Shown here: piece after piece, positions 8,393 to 15,865 of the stretch
Layout: each line of letters starts with the position of its first letter
Numbering within the stretch: the stretch's first letter is position 1
NCBI RefSeq assembly: GCF_014205295.1
Contig: NZ_JACHNF010000001.1
Location: forward strand, 6,882,001 to 6,946,000
DNA from: Kribbella solani
Lineage (GTDB): Bacteria; Actinomycetota; Actinomycetes; Propionibacteriales; Kribbellaceae
Direction of reading: 5' to 3'
DNA length: 64,000 nt
The notes under the pieces: model-generated
Databases searched by the model: none
What the model saw: the letters and a program-made list of their open reading frames with translations, nothing else
What the model was told of the DNA's origin: nothing
Program-made: the position numbers and the translations under genes

Positions 8393-9180
8393 ACGGCGAT
8401 CGGTGCCTTGATCCCCGGGTGCGGGTCGTACCCGACGAGTTCGACGTCGGCGATCTCGTACGCGTCGATCGCGTCCCGGTGCCGGAGGTTCAGCGTCGGC
8501 AGCGGCCGGGGCTCGCGGGTGAGCTGGAGGCGCGCCTGGTCGAGGTGGTTGAGGTACAGGTGCGCGTCGCCGAGCGTGTGCACGAAATCACCGGCCTCGA
8601 GCCCGGTCTGCCGCGCGACCATGTGCGTGAGCAGCGCGTACGAGGCGATGTTGAACGGGACGCCCAGGAAGATGTCGGCCGACCGCTGGTACAGCTGGCA
8701 GGACAGCCGCCCGTCCGCGACGTAGAACTGGAACATCGCGTGGCACGGCGGCAGCGCCATCTCGTCCACGTCCGCGACGTTCCACGCGTTCACAATGTGC
8801 CGGCGCGAGTTCGGGTTCTTCTTGATCGACTCGACCACGGCCGCGATCTGGTCGACGTGCCGGCCGTCCGGGGTTGGCCAGGAGCGCCACTGATAGCCGT
8901 ACACCGGGCCCAGCTCGCCGTCCGCGTCGGCCCACTCGTCCCAGATCGAGATGTTGTTCTCGTGCAGCCACTTGATGTTCGTGGAGCCGCTGAGGAACCA
9001 GATAAGTTCCCCGATCACCGACCGCAGGTGCAGCTTCTTCGTCGTCACCGCCGGGAAGCCGGCCGAGAGGTCGTACCGCGACTGGTACCCGAACACACTC
9101 AGCGTGCCGGTCCCGGTCCGGTCCCCCTTCTCCACCCCGTTGCCGAGCACATGCCGAAGAAGATCCAGGTACTGCTGCAT
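8389..9180 (-). CDS. thyA: Thymidylate synthase ThyA
   Basis: Classical thymidylate synthase of 263 residues, about the E. coli ThyA length, which methylates dUMP to dTMP using methylenetetrahydrofolate. Seen are the N-terminal [20 protein letters not shown] folate/phosphate block, the catalytic cysteine in [12 protein letters not shown], the phosphate-binding [18 protein letters not shown] and the C-terminal GIKAPIAV that closes the active site. It lies upstream of folA with a 4-base overlap, so dihydrofolate made here is recycled by the next product. Nothing unusual was seen. Confidence 0.98.
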   Translation of the reverse strand: MQQYLDLLRHVLGNGVEKGDRTGTGTLSVFGYQSRYDLSAGFPAVTTKKLHLRSVIGELIWFLSGSTNIKWLHENNISIWDEWADADGELGPVYGYQWRSWPTPDGRHVDQIAAVVESIKKNPNSRRHIVNAWNVADVDEMALPPCHAMFQFYVADGRLSCQLYQRSADIFLGVPFNIASYALLTHMVARQTGLEAGDFVHTLGDAHLYLNHLDQARLQLTREPRPLPTLNLRHRDAIDAYEIADVELVGYDPHPGIKAPIAV

Positions 9181-9229
9181 ACGGCCAACCTACACTGGCG
9201 AATCGCCTTGATGCTGGCAAACTCTCGGT

Positions 9230-9910
9230 GTGGAACACGTACTGACCATGGTGGTCCGGGTCGAGAAGAACGCGCGGCCGGCGCAGACCGACGCGCTGGA
9301 GACGGCCGCGCGCGCCGTACTCGCGATCCTTGCCGACGAGCGTTCGGTCGGCGAGGGGGAGTGGGCCGAGGCGATGACGGACTGGCAGGACCATCAGATC
9401 CGGAAGATCGTCAAACGCGCCCGCGGAGCGGAGTGGCGGCGTACGGAGAATGTGCCGGGGATCACGATGATCGGCACCAGCGCTGGTGCTGACTCGCCTG
9501 ATGAGGTGAACGCGGCGCAGGTACGAGTGTTTCCGCCGACCACTGTGGATGAGGTACCGCTGGAGCTGGCGAAGTTGCAGGTCAGTGGGACGGATTTCGA
9601 GGACTCGGCGGACCTGCCCGCGGTGGCGGCCGGCGTGCCGGTGTTGTGGGTGAACCCGGAGTTGGAGATGTCGAGCGGCAAGGCGATGGCGCAGTGCGGT
9701 CACGCTGCGCAACTCGCTTGGTGGGCGTTGCCGGACGAGGCCCGCAAGGAGTGGGTGTCCACCGACTTCGCGCTCGCCGTGCGGCGCGCTGACCGGGCGG
9801 GTTGGGCCAGGCTTCTCGGCAGCGGGCTTCCGGTTGTGCAGGACGCTGGTTTTACCGAGATCGCTCCGGGGTCTCGCACGGTGATCGCGGACCATCCGCG
9901 ACTTCGGTGA
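9230..9910 (+). CDS. Peptidyl-tRNA hydrolase, Pth2 type
   Basis: 226 residues whose C-terminal half carries the Pth2 signature: a VLWVNPELEMSSGKAMAQC-like strand, then GHAAQLAW, which is the conserved Lys/Cys-Gly-His helix of archaeal and eukaryotic Pth2 enzymes. Pth2 cleaves peptidyl-tRNA that has dropped off ribosomes. The N-terminal ~120 residues are an extra region not found in the ~115-residue archaeal enzymes. GTG at 9230 is the upstream start; an ATG at 9248 is also in frame. It is divergent from thyA with only ~50 bases between the starts, so promoters must be close together. Confidence 0.82.
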   Translation: MEHVLTMVVRVEKNARPAQTDALETAARAVLAILADERSVGEGEWAEAMTDWQDHQIRKIVKRARGAEWRRTENVPGITMIGTSAGADSPDEVNAAQVRVFPPTTVDEVPLELAKLQVSGTDFEDSADLPAVAAGVPVLWVNPELEMSSGKAMAQCGHAAQLAWWALPDEARKEWVSTDFALAVRRADRAGWARLLGSGLPVVQDAGFTEIAPGSRTVIADHPRLR

Positions 9911-10024
9911 GAGTCAGGGGCGGCTCGGGTACGGGTTAGGCCGATCCCTGATTGCCGACCGAGCGTGTTTTTGGCTGACTGGAAAGGTCGGGCCGATCCA
10001 CGGCCCCGGAGTGCTGGGGAACAG

Positions 10025-10276
10025 ATGAACGATACTCAACTGGTCGAAGAGCTGCGTAAGTTGCGGGTGTCCGTGGAGAGCCTGCGCCTGTCGATCGACA
10101 CGGCTACCTCCGCTGGTACGAACCTCGCGGACAGCCCGTCGGACCTCCGTGACCGCGGCGAGGAGATCGCGGCGACACTCGAACAACTCCAGTCACTCCA
10201 CGAGGACGGCGTCATCTCCGGCGACGACTACGAGACAAACAAACAAAAACTTCTCTCCCGCTTCGTAGTGGTCTAA
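10025..10276 (+). CDS. Small SHOCT-like protein
   Basis: 83 residues. A helical N-terminal half (MNDTQLVEELRKLRVSVESL) leads to a C-terminal SHOCT-type segment, LQSLHEDGVISGDDYETNKQ, the short helix-turn motif L..L...G.IS..EF...K..LL usually found at the ends of other proteins. No enzyme motif or membrane helix is present. SHOCT segments are thought to mediate oligomerisation or nucleic-acid contacts. A GGGGAACAG sequence just before the ATG can act as ribosome site. It stands alone and is followed after 24 bases by a perfect hairpin. Confidence 0.75.
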   Translation: MNDTQLVEELRKLRVSVESLRLSIDTATSAGTNLADSPSDLRDRGEEIAATLEQLQSLHEDGVISGDDYETNKQKLLSRFVVV

Positions 10277-10300
10277 GGGAAGCTTTCCTGTTGGAGTAGG

Positions 10301-10370
10301 GGGTTGCCCCTTCAAATTTCCAGGGGCAACCCTGCGCTTGCGGGGATGCCCTTTCAAATGGGGGGGTTCG
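10301..10370 (+). repeat. Two-copy hairpin element, copy A
   Basis: A perfect 10-bp stem, GGGTTGCCCC (10301-10310) and GGGGCAACCC (10323-10332) with a 12-base loop, is followed by the module GGGGATGCCC near 10343-10352. A homologous copy in the opposite orientation lies at 57851-57920. Both sit in gaps between convergent genes, so transcription termination is a natural role. Confidence 0.8.
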
Positions 10371-10463
10371 GGTCAGCGGGGGATTCGGTAGTGGAGGTGG
10401 GTTACTCGGTTGCCTTCGACGACCTGGGGGACACGACGGCGGAGACGATGACGTCACCCATGA

Positions 10464-11063
10464 CTACTTCACCACCCGGTACGTGAGGTGCTGCGCGGAC
10501 GGTGTCGACACCGCGTCGATCAGCTCAAGCGCGTACCCGGGCGCGGCGCCGGCCGGGAACAGTCGGGTCCCGTCGCCGAGGACGACCGGCGCGACGTGCA
10601 GCCGCAGTACGTCGGCCAGGCCGGCGGCGAGCACCTGGTGGCAGATCTGCCCGCCGCCCATCACCGAGACATCCTTGCCATCAGCAACTTCCTGCGCCCG
10701 CGTGACCGCTTCCGCCGGACTCCGCACGAAGCGGAACCGGTCACCGAGCCGGGTCTGCTCCGGTGCGGAGTGGGTGACGACGAAGATGGGTGCGTTCACC
10801 TCACCGGTCGGCTTGGCGCCGTAGCCCATCTCGTCGCTCCACCCCCGTGGACCGTCGATGATGTCGAACAACGTACGTCCCTGGATCACCGCACCGGTCG
10901 CCGCGAACGTGTCGTCCAGGATCTTCTGATCCGCGTCCGTACCCTGGAAGACCCACTCGTGCAGGGCTTCGCCGCCGTCGCCGAGGCCGTTGTCAAGGGC
11001 AACATTCGGCCCGGTGACGTACCCGTCCAGGGACACCGAGATGTCGACGATGACCTGGCTCAT
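10464..11063 (-). CDS. RibD-C/dihydrofolate-reductase-like family protein
   Basis: 199 residues with the RibD C-terminal fold: opening strand VIVDISVSLDGYV, nucleotide-proximal GRTLFD and the C-terminal VMGGGQICHQVL followed by VAPVVLGDGTRLF. These proteins are NADPH-dependent reductases of unknown substrate, not folate enzymes proper; the catalytic Asp of true DHFR is absent. It is the last gene of a three-gene minus-strand run with an AHSA1 protein and an ArsR regulator, ending just after hairpin copy A on the convergent side. This trio is common in actinobacteria, but the substrate is unknown. Confidence 0.88.
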   Translation of the reverse strand: MSQVIVDISVSLDGYVTGPNVALDNGLGDGGEALHEWVFQGTDADQKILDDTFAATGAVIQGRTLFDIIDGPRGWSDEMGYGAKPTGEVNAPIFVVTHSAPEQTRLGDRFRFVRSPAEAVTRAQEVADGKDVSVMGGGQICHQVLAAGLADVLRLHVAPVVLGDGTRLFPAGAAPGYALELIDAVSTPSAQHLTYRVVK

Positions 11064-11065
11064 GA

Positions 11066-11536
11066 TCAGCTCTCCTTGGCGAGCAGTTCGGCGAGGCGGT
11101 CCATCGAGTCGTTGATGCCGCTCTCCATGCCGTACTCGATCGACTGATCGCGCGCGCTGACCGACGGGAACACCGACCGTTGGTGCAGCCGGACGCCGCT
11201 CCCGGTCGATTCGAGCGTCATCTTCTCCAGGCAGACCTCGCCCGGCGCGCCTTCCCACTCGAAGGTCTGGATGATCAGCTTGTCCTGCTCGACGGTGTGG
11301 AAGACGCCATGGAAGGCGTACTCACCCTGGTCGTCGCGGTGGATGTACCGGTACTTGCCACCGGGGCGTACGTCGTACTCCTCGATCGTCGCGTCCAGGT
11401 CGCGCGGACCGAGCCACTGGGCGACCAGGTCCCGGTCGGTGACGACCCGGAACAGCTGGGCCGGGGTCGCGTCGAACTCCCGGGTCACCTCCACGAACGG
11501 CGTACCGGCGGGGGTGTTGATCGTCGTCTCGCTCAT
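11066..11536 (-). CDS. SRPBCC/AHSA1 domain protein
   Basis: 156-residue single-domain protein of the START-like AHSA1 type, recognised by the opening VTREFDATPAQLFRVVTD, then VAQWLGPRDL, GGKYRYI, the WEGAPGEV strand and a closing helix MESGINDSMDRLAELL. The fold binds a hydrophobic ligand in a deep cavity; the ligand is unknown. Its ATG overlaps the stop of the ArsR gene (ATGA). ArsR plus AHSA1 pairs are very frequent, which suggests the two act in one response, perhaps with the reductase-like protein that follows after two bases. Confidence 0.9.
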   Translation of the reverse strand: MSETTINTPAGTPFVEVTREFDATPAQLFRVVTDRDLVAQWLGPRDLDATIEEYDVRPGGKYRYIHRDDQGEYAFHGVFHTVEQDKLIIQTFEWEGAPGEVCLEKMTLESTGSGVRLHQRSVFPSVSARDQSIEYGMESGINDSMDRLAELLAKES

Positions 11537-11871
11537 TTCTCCTGCTCCTTCACGGTGTTCAGCAGCGCGTCCATCCGGCGGAAGCGCCGTTCGGTTTCGA
11601 GCCGGTACTCGTCGATCCAGCTCGTCAGTGCTTCGAGGGCGGCCGGCACCAGGTGGCACGGGCGGCGCTGGCCGTCCCGGCTCCGGGTGATCAGCCCGGC
11701 GGTCTCCAGCACCTGGATGTGCCGCGACACCGCCTGCTTGGTGATCGGGAACGGTTCGGCCAGCTCGTTGACCGTGGCCGGCCCGCGGGACAGCCGCGCG
11801 ACCATCGCCCGCCGAACCGGGTCGGCGAGCGCCGCGAAGGCCCGGTCGAGCTGATCGTCATCAACCATCAT
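11533..11871 (-). CDS. ArsR-family transcriptional regulator
   Basis: 112-residue winged-helix repressor of the ArsR group: FAALADPVRRAMVARL, then the recognition region ITKQAVSRHIQVLETAGLI and the wing SRDGQRRPCHLV. No metal-binding ELCVCDL cysteine motif is present, so it is not a metal sensor of the classical type; one cysteine sits in the wing. I chose ATG 11871 (11868 is also possible). The upstream DNA carries several GTTGAT motifs and a TCAAC-N6-GTTGA dyad, which suggests autoregulation of the ArsR-AHSA1-reductase run. Confidence 0.9.
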   Translation of the reverse strand: MMVDDDQLDRAFAALADPVRRAMVARLSRGPATVNELAEPFPITKQAVSRHIQVLETAGLITRSRDGQRRPCHLVPAALEALTSWIDEYRLETERRFRRMDALLNTVKEQEK

Positions 11872-11892
11872 CTTTATCAACCATTTCCTTGA

Positions 11893-11908
11893 TCAACCGA
11901 TGTGTTGA
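11893..11908. promoter_or_regulatory. Probable ArsR operator
   Basis: Dyad TCAAC-N6-GTTGA about 22 bases upstream of the ArsR start codon, within a cluster of GTTGAT repeats. Its position at the promoter of an autoregulatory family is the only support for function. Confidence 0.55.
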
Positions 11909-11950
11909 ATATAGGCAGTGCCGGGCGAGCTCGTCAAGCCCGGGAATAAG

Positions 11951-11989
11951 CAACCCAGGTTGACATCGATCGGTTGTCAACCTAGGTTG
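11951..11989. promoter_or_regulatory. Double palindromic operator of the HTH/Clp-N module
   Basis: Two copies of the 12-mer CAACCYAGGTTG lie at 11951-11962 (one mismatch to perfect symmetry) and 11978-11989 (perfect). They also form a larger dyad, AGGTTGACA (11957-11965) against TGTCAACCT (11975-11983). The start codon of the HTH protein is 6 bases downstream, so binding would block the promoter or the start. Likely bound by the HTH protein itself. Confidence 0.7.
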
Positions 11990-11994
11990 CTTGC

Positions 11995-12219
11995 ATGAAC
12001 GAGTTGGTGGATCCGGAGGACCCCGCGGCCGGGCTGGCCGCCGTGGTGGCGTTGCGGCGGCTCGCCGATCGGCTGGAGGACAGCCAGGTGGAGCGGGCGA
12101 TGCGGGCCGGGTGGAGCTGGTCCGAGGTGGCCGAGGTGCTGGGTGTGACCCGGCAGGCCGTGCACAAGAAACACGCCCGGCGGCTGCTCGCCGCCGGGGT
12201 AGCCCTGAGGAGGCGCTGA
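11995..12219 (+). CDS. Small HTH DNA-binding protein
   Basis: 74 residues carrying one helix-turn-helix: the segment WSWSEVAEVLGVTRQAVHKK is a standard HTH of the sigma-region-4/AsnC kind, followed by basic residues HARRLL. The N-terminal ~45 residues form one or two helices that may dimerise. Its stop overlaps the ATG of the Clp-N protein (TGATG), so the two are coupled. The palindromes directly upstream imply autoregulation. Pairs of a small HTH protein with a Clp N-domain protein recur in actinobacteria, but the function is not established. Confidence 0.82.
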   Translation: MNELVDPEDPAAGLAAVVALRRLADRLEDSQVERAMRAGWSWSEVAEVLGVTRQAVHKKHARRLLAAGVALRRR

Positions 12220-12701
12220 TGTCGGATGCCAAGGATGTCCGCTCGATCCTGGTGCACGCGGGCCGGGCCGAGGCCCGCCGCGACGGCTCCCGGACGATCG
12301 AGGCCGAGCACGTACTGCTCGCGCTCGCCGGGATGCAGGACTCGTCGGCCGCCCGGATGCTGGCCGCGGCCGGCCTGACCGAGGACGCGATCCGGGCCGC
12401 GCTGGACAGCGAGTGGGAGCAGAGCCTGGCCGTCGCCGGGATCGCGGTCCGGACCGGTGGGCTGCCGCCGGCGTCGCCGGAGCCGGGGCGCGATCCGCAG
12501 ATCGGCGAGTCGACCAAGTTGGTGTTGCGCCGGGGGACGGACGCGGCGCCCAAGGGGGCTCGCTTCGGTCCGATGCGCATCCTGGTCGGCCTGCTCGACT
12601 CCGACCGCGGCCGCGTCGCCCGCGCCCTGCAGGCAGCCGGGGTCGACCGCACCGCCCTGCACGCCGAGGCAGCCGAAGCCCTCGCCAAGGGGACCCATTG
12701 A
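12219..12701 (+). CDS. Stand-alone Clp N-domain protein
   Basis: 160 residues made of the double Clp N-terminal repeat that in ClpA/ClpC binds substrates and adaptors: first repeat near residues 5-60 (IEAEHVLLALAG, SSAARMLAAAG), second near 95-155 (GPMRILVGLLDSDRGRVARALQAAG). There is no AAA+ module and no protease motif, so it cannot unfold proteins itself. It could act as a decoy adaptor or sensor for the Clp machinery, with the coupled HTH protein as its partner; this is inference. Translation is coupled to the HTH gene. Confidence 0.85.
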   Translation: MSDAKDVRSILVHAGRAEARRDGSRTIEAEHVLLALAGMQDSSAARMLAAAGLTEDAIRAALDSEWEQSLAVAGIAVRTGGLPPASPEPGRDPQIGESTKLVLRRGTDAAPKGARFGPMRILVGLLDSDRGRVARALQAAGVDRTALHAEAAEALAKGTH

Positions 12702-13372
12702 ACCCCCGGGACGCACCGAACCAGGGCGCGGTAGGCAGCGGAGGCGTAGCGAGCCGCCGGAGTACGTCACGTGTTGTCCTGCTGCGATGCGGTCTGGTCG
12801 CCGGTCCGCTGTTCGTCGTGACGTTCCTGCTGGAAGGCGCCTTCAAAGGTTCGGGGTACGACGCGCTCCGCCATCCGGTCAGCTCGCTGGAGCTCGGGAG
12901 CCACGGCTGGATCCAGGTCGCGAACTTCCTCGTCGCGGGCGTACTGACGATCGCCTTCGCGACCGGGGTCTGGCGCTCCGGTCACCGATCCGGCGGCGTA
13001 CTGATCGGAGTATGGGGCGCCGGACTGATCGGCGCCGGCCTGTTCACCACCGATCCGGTCAACGGGTTCCCGCTGAACACGCCCGACGTCGCGGCGTACA
13101 CCACGTCGGGCGCGTTGCACGACGGCTTCTCGCTGCCCGGCTTCCTCGCGCTGGCCGTGGCCCAGCTCGTCCTCTGCCGCGGCGGCTGGAAGTGGCTGAC
13201 CTATTCGTTGCTCAGCGCAACGGCCTATGTGGTCTGCTTCGGGTTGACGAGTTCCGCGTTCAACCAGACCGCGGGGTTGATCGCGGTCGGTGGACTGTTC
13301 CAGCGGATCACGGTCACGATCGGATGGGCGTACACCGTCGCGCTCGCGATCCGCCTGCTTCGCCGGAGCTAG
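12698..13372 (+). CDS. DUF998 membrane protein
   Basis: 224-residue integral membrane protein with about six hydrophobic helices and the DUF998 features: FKGSGYDALRHPVSSLELG in the first loop, and FTTDPVNGFP later. I chose TTG at 12698 because the ribosome site AAGGGG lies 5 bases upstream and the codon overlaps the previous stop (TTGA). The family's function is unknown. It converges with the multicopper oxidase, and both genes end within the same CTAG, reading TAG on each strand. Confidence 0.85.
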   Translation: MNPRDAPNQGAVGSGGVASRRSTSRVVLLRCGLVAGPLFVVTFLLEGAFKGSGYDALRHPVSSLELGSHGWIQVANFLVAGVLTIAFATGVWRSGHRSGGVLIGVWGAGLIGAGLFTTDPVNGFPLNTPDVAAYTTSGALHDGFSLPGFLALAVAQLVLCRGGWKWLTYSLLSATAYVVCFGLTSSAFNQTAGLIAVGGLFQRITVTIGWAYTVALAIRLLRRS

Positions 13373-14898
13373 ATTGTTTCGAAGCCCGCCATCATCGCCA
13401 TGTCCTCGTGTTCGAGGTTGTGGCAGTGGATCAGGTACTTGCCCTTGTGGGCGGTGAACTTGACCAGGACCTCGACCACCTCGGCGGGGCGGATGTCGAC
13501 CGTGTCCTTCCAGCCGTGGTCGAACTCGGAGAGCTTCGACCGACCGCCGCGGGTCAGCACCTGGAACGGCGCCAGGTGGACGTGGACGGGATGGTGTACG
13601 TCGGTCACGAACGTCCAGATCTCGTACTGATCCAGTTTCACCTGTGCCTGCATGACCTTCGGGTCGAACGCCTTGCCGTTGATCGTCCAGCCGCGGTGAC
13701 CGCCGGCGTCGCCGCGGCGGAAGCGCCATTCGCGTCGTACCACCCCGGCCGGCCGGGGCGTCACGGCGTACGTGGACAACGTCGCCGGGATCCGCGTGTC
13801 GTCAGCCGCCTTCCGGGCGATCTTGAAACGCATGACGTTCGCGTTGCCGTCCAGCCGGTTGACCACGGTCACTTCGTCACCCGGCTGGTACTGCGAGAAG
13901 TCCACGATCACGTCGAATCGCTCGGCCGGCGCGACCACCAGCGTCTTGTGCTCGATCGGCTTGTCCAGCAGGCCGCCGTCGCTGCCGATCTGTACGAACG
14001 TGGCCGGTCCTTTGTCGAACCCGAGCTCGTACCGGCGCGCGTTGCTGGCATTCAGTACGCGGAACCGGTACCGCACCGCGTCCACCTCATGCACCGGCCA
14101 CGGCGCTCCGTTCACCAAGGTGACATCGGCGACTACACCCTCCATGTACTTGGCCTCGACGCCCGGACCGTCCTTCAGGGCCGGGTACAAGAACGAGCCG
14201 TCCGCGTCGAACGCGCGGTCCGCGATGATGAGTGGGATCTCCCGATCGCCCTTGGGCAGTGGGAGTTCGGCCTCCTCCTCGTCCCGGATGATGTGCAGCC
14301 CGAACAGTCCGCGGTACACCTGGGGAGCGGTGTAGTCCATGGTGTGGTCGTGGTACCAGAGCGTCGCGGCGCGTTGTGCGTTCGGGTACGTGTACGTACG
14401 CCGCCCGGTCGTCATGTCACCGCCCTCCATGTGCCCGCCCATCTGATGCCCGCCGTGCTGCCCGTTGGCCGGCATGATCAGGTCGAGTGGCCAGCCGTCA
14501 CTCGGCGCGGGCGTGTGGCCGCCGTGCAGGTGGACGACTGTCGATACGTCGAGCTCGTTGACCTGCTCGACGATCGCGGTGCGCCCACTGCGTACGTCGA
14601 AAGTCGGTCCGGGGAGGATGCCGTCGTACCCCATCGCCTCGGTTTTGAGGCCGGGGAGGATCTCCAGGCTCGCCTTGCGCTGGACCACCTGGTAGTAGTC
14701 GGCCTTCGCGTCCGATCGGATCGGCTTCTTCACCGGTGGGATCGGCAGCGGGACCTGGAACGGTTCGGGCAGTTTCGCCTTGCTGCGCAGGAGTTCGCCG
14801 GCCTGGGCCGGGTTGGCTTCCTGGCCGCAGCTGGTCAGGGTCAGGGCGGCGCCGGTGCCGCCGGCGACGGCCAGGAAACCACGGCGGGACATCTTCAT
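13369..14898 (-). CDS. Exported multicopper oxidase
   Basis: 509 residues with a Tat signal (SRRGFLAVAGG) whose cleavage region LTSC looks like a lipobox, so export as a folded copper lipoprotein is likely. All four copper-binding blocks of a laccase-type oxidase are present: VVHLHGG, LWYHDHTMDY, HPVHVHLAPF and the C-terminal HCHNLEHEDM with its type 1 Cys. A Met/His-rich stretch (GGHQMGGHMEGGDM) after the first block resembles the copper-loading region of CueO-type cuprous oxidases. Two small 4-TM genes lie upstream in the same operon with ATGA junctions. Substrate is unproven; copper or manganese oxidation is plausible. Confidence 0.93.
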   Translation of the reverse strand: MKMSRRGFLAVAGGTGAALTLTSCGQEANPAQAGELLRSKAKLPEPFQVPLPIPPVKKPIRSDAKADYYQVVQRKASLEILPGLKTEAMGYDGILPGPTFDVRSGRTAIVEQVNELDVSTVVHLHGGHTPAPSDGWPLDLIMPANGQHGGHQMGGHMEGGDMTTGRRTYTYPNAQRAATLWYHDHTMDYTAPQVYRGLFGLHIIRDEEEAELPLPKGDREIPLIIADRAFDADGSFLYPALKDGPGVEAKYMEGVVADVTLVNGAPWPVHEVDAVRYRFRVLNASNARRYELGFDKGPATFVQIGSDGGLLDKPIEHKTLVVAPAERFDVIVDFSQYQPGDEVTVVNRLDGNANVMRFKIARKAADDTRIPATLSTYAVTPRPAGVVRREWRFRRGDAGGHRGWTINGKAFDPKVMQAQVKLDQYEIWTFVTDVHHPVHVHLAPFQVLTRGGRSKLSEFDHGWKDTVDIRPAEVVEVLVKFTAHKGKYLIHCHNLEHEDMAMMAGFETI

Positions 14899-15320
14899 CG
14901 CTTCGCCTCCCGGCGGCTCAGGCGTGCGGCGGACCGGAACGACCAGACCGTCATCCACACCACGGTGGTGACGAGCGCGGTGCCGAGGGGAATGTGGACG
15001 GCGAAGTCCTGCAGGTACCCGTAGGTCAGCTGGACGAACTCGGCGATCGTCAGCACCGCGGACACGATCAGCGGCCAGAACCGGCCGCCACCGGCGAGCG
15101 CGTAGCAGCCGGCGATGACCGTCTGGATGAACGCGATCAACCAGAGCGACGTGCCGATGGCGCTGTGCGTATCCATCGCGTCGACGTTGCCGGCCAGGAA
15201 GTACCCGGCCATGATCGGCTGCATGATGATCAGGATCGCGTGGATGACCAGTGTGATCCGGAGCAACTGCAGACTGACGCGCGGCCGCCGTACCTTGGCC
15301 GGCGCCGTGATCGCGCTCAT
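14895..15320 (-). CDS. Four-helix membrane protein of the oxidase operon (paralogue 2)
   Basis: 141 residues with four hydrophobic helices and basic ends. It resembles the preceding 122-residue protein: both have an opening LLR-x-h helix, the segment QPIMAGYFL or QPVFAGVYL in the first helix exit, and the terminal VHIPLGTAL or IHVPLGIAL helix. The pair therefore arose by tandem duplication. Conserved His in HIPLG and HS near the second helix could bind haem or metal. It overlaps the oxidase and its paralogue by ATGA, so it may help pass electrons or copper to the exported oxidase (inference). Confidence 0.85.
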   Translation of the reverse strand: MSAITAPAKVRRPRVSLQLLRITLVIHAILIIMQPIMAGYFLAGNVDAMDTHSAIGTSLWLIAFIQTVIAGCYALAGGGRFWPLIVSAVLTIAEFVQLTYGYLQDFAVHIPLGTALVTTVVWMTVWSFRSAARLSRREAKR

Positions 15321-15685
15321 GCGGGTACCACCTTGCGGATGCGGTTGATCCAGAACGCGAACACGACCGTGGCGCCGACCAGCGCGATGCCGAGCGGGAC
15401 GTGGATCGCCAGCTGGCGGCTGTAGCCCACCGCGATCTGCGCCACCTCGCCGGCCAGGATCAGCAGGCTCACCGCCGGCGCCGTCCAGCGGCCGCCGGAC
15501 CGCCACCAGATCGTGGCCGCCAGCACCTGGAACAGGCCGAGGAAGGCCAGCGCCAGACCGGTCGGCTCGTGCATCCGCATGCCGGCCGGCGATCCGTTCA
15601 GGTACACGCCGGCGAACACCGGCTGCAGACAGATCGCCACCGCATGGACCGCGGCGGCCGCGCGGAGCAACGTCAACGACTTCAT
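15317..15685 (-). CDS. Four-helix membrane protein of the oxidase operon (paralogue 1)
   Basis: 122 residues and four predicted membrane helices; first gene of the multicopper oxidase operon. Shared features with the next gene are the QPVFAGVYL segment, a central His in the loop (MHEPTGLALA, compare THSAIGTSLW) and the terminal IHVPLGIALV helix with a basic tail. I do not recognise a named family. A 13-base palindrome and a TACTAT sequence resembling a -10 element lie just upstream, so transcription probably starts only a few bases before the ATG. Confidence 0.83.
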   Translation of the reverse strand: MKSLTLLRAAAAVHAVAICLQPVFAGVYLNGSPAGMRMHEPTGLALAFLGLFQVLAATIWWRSGGRWTAPAVSLLILAGEVAQIAVGYSRQLAIHVPLGIALVGATVVFAFWINRIRKVVPA

Positions 15686-15698
15686 GGACCAGACAATA

Positions 15699-15711
15699 GT
15701 AGCCTGGCTAC
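15699..15711. promoter_or_regulatory. Palindrome at the oxidase operon promoter
   Basis: GTAGCCTGGCTAC is a perfect 13-base palindrome (odd centre) 14 bases upstream of the first start codon. On the minus strand it runs into TACTAT, a -10-like hexamer, so a bound repressor would cover the promoter. No regulator gene is adjacent, so the binder is unknown. Confidence 0.6.
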
Positions 15712-15736
15712 ATGTAGAGCAATCAGGTATGACCCT

Positions 15737-15865
15737 GGTCTCAGGTCAGCCGCCCCAGCGCCGGGACAACCGGTCTCAGGTCAGCCGCCCCAGCGCCGGG
15801 ACAACCGGTCTCAGGTCAGCCGCCCCAGCGCCGGGACAACCGGTCTCAGGTCAGCCGCCCCAGCG
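15737..15865. repeat. 35-bp tandem repeat, 3.7 copies
   Basis: Units start at 15737, 15772, 15807 and 15842 with an exact 35-base period; the first three are essentially identical and the fourth is partial. The last copy encodes the final residues and stop of the 114-residue gene, so the array looks like repeated copies of that gene end. Units abut directly with no spacers. Confidence 0.95.

Noticed and set aside
10277-10463. Possible small gene between the SHOCT protein and the RibD-like gene
   Set aside because: Open frames here have shadow-like Pro/Ser/Arg composition and the region is occupied by hairpin copy A; no ribosome site was found.
15737-15865. Possible CRISPR array
   Set aside because: The 35-base units abut directly with no unique spacers, and no cas genes are present. 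It is a plain tandem repeat.
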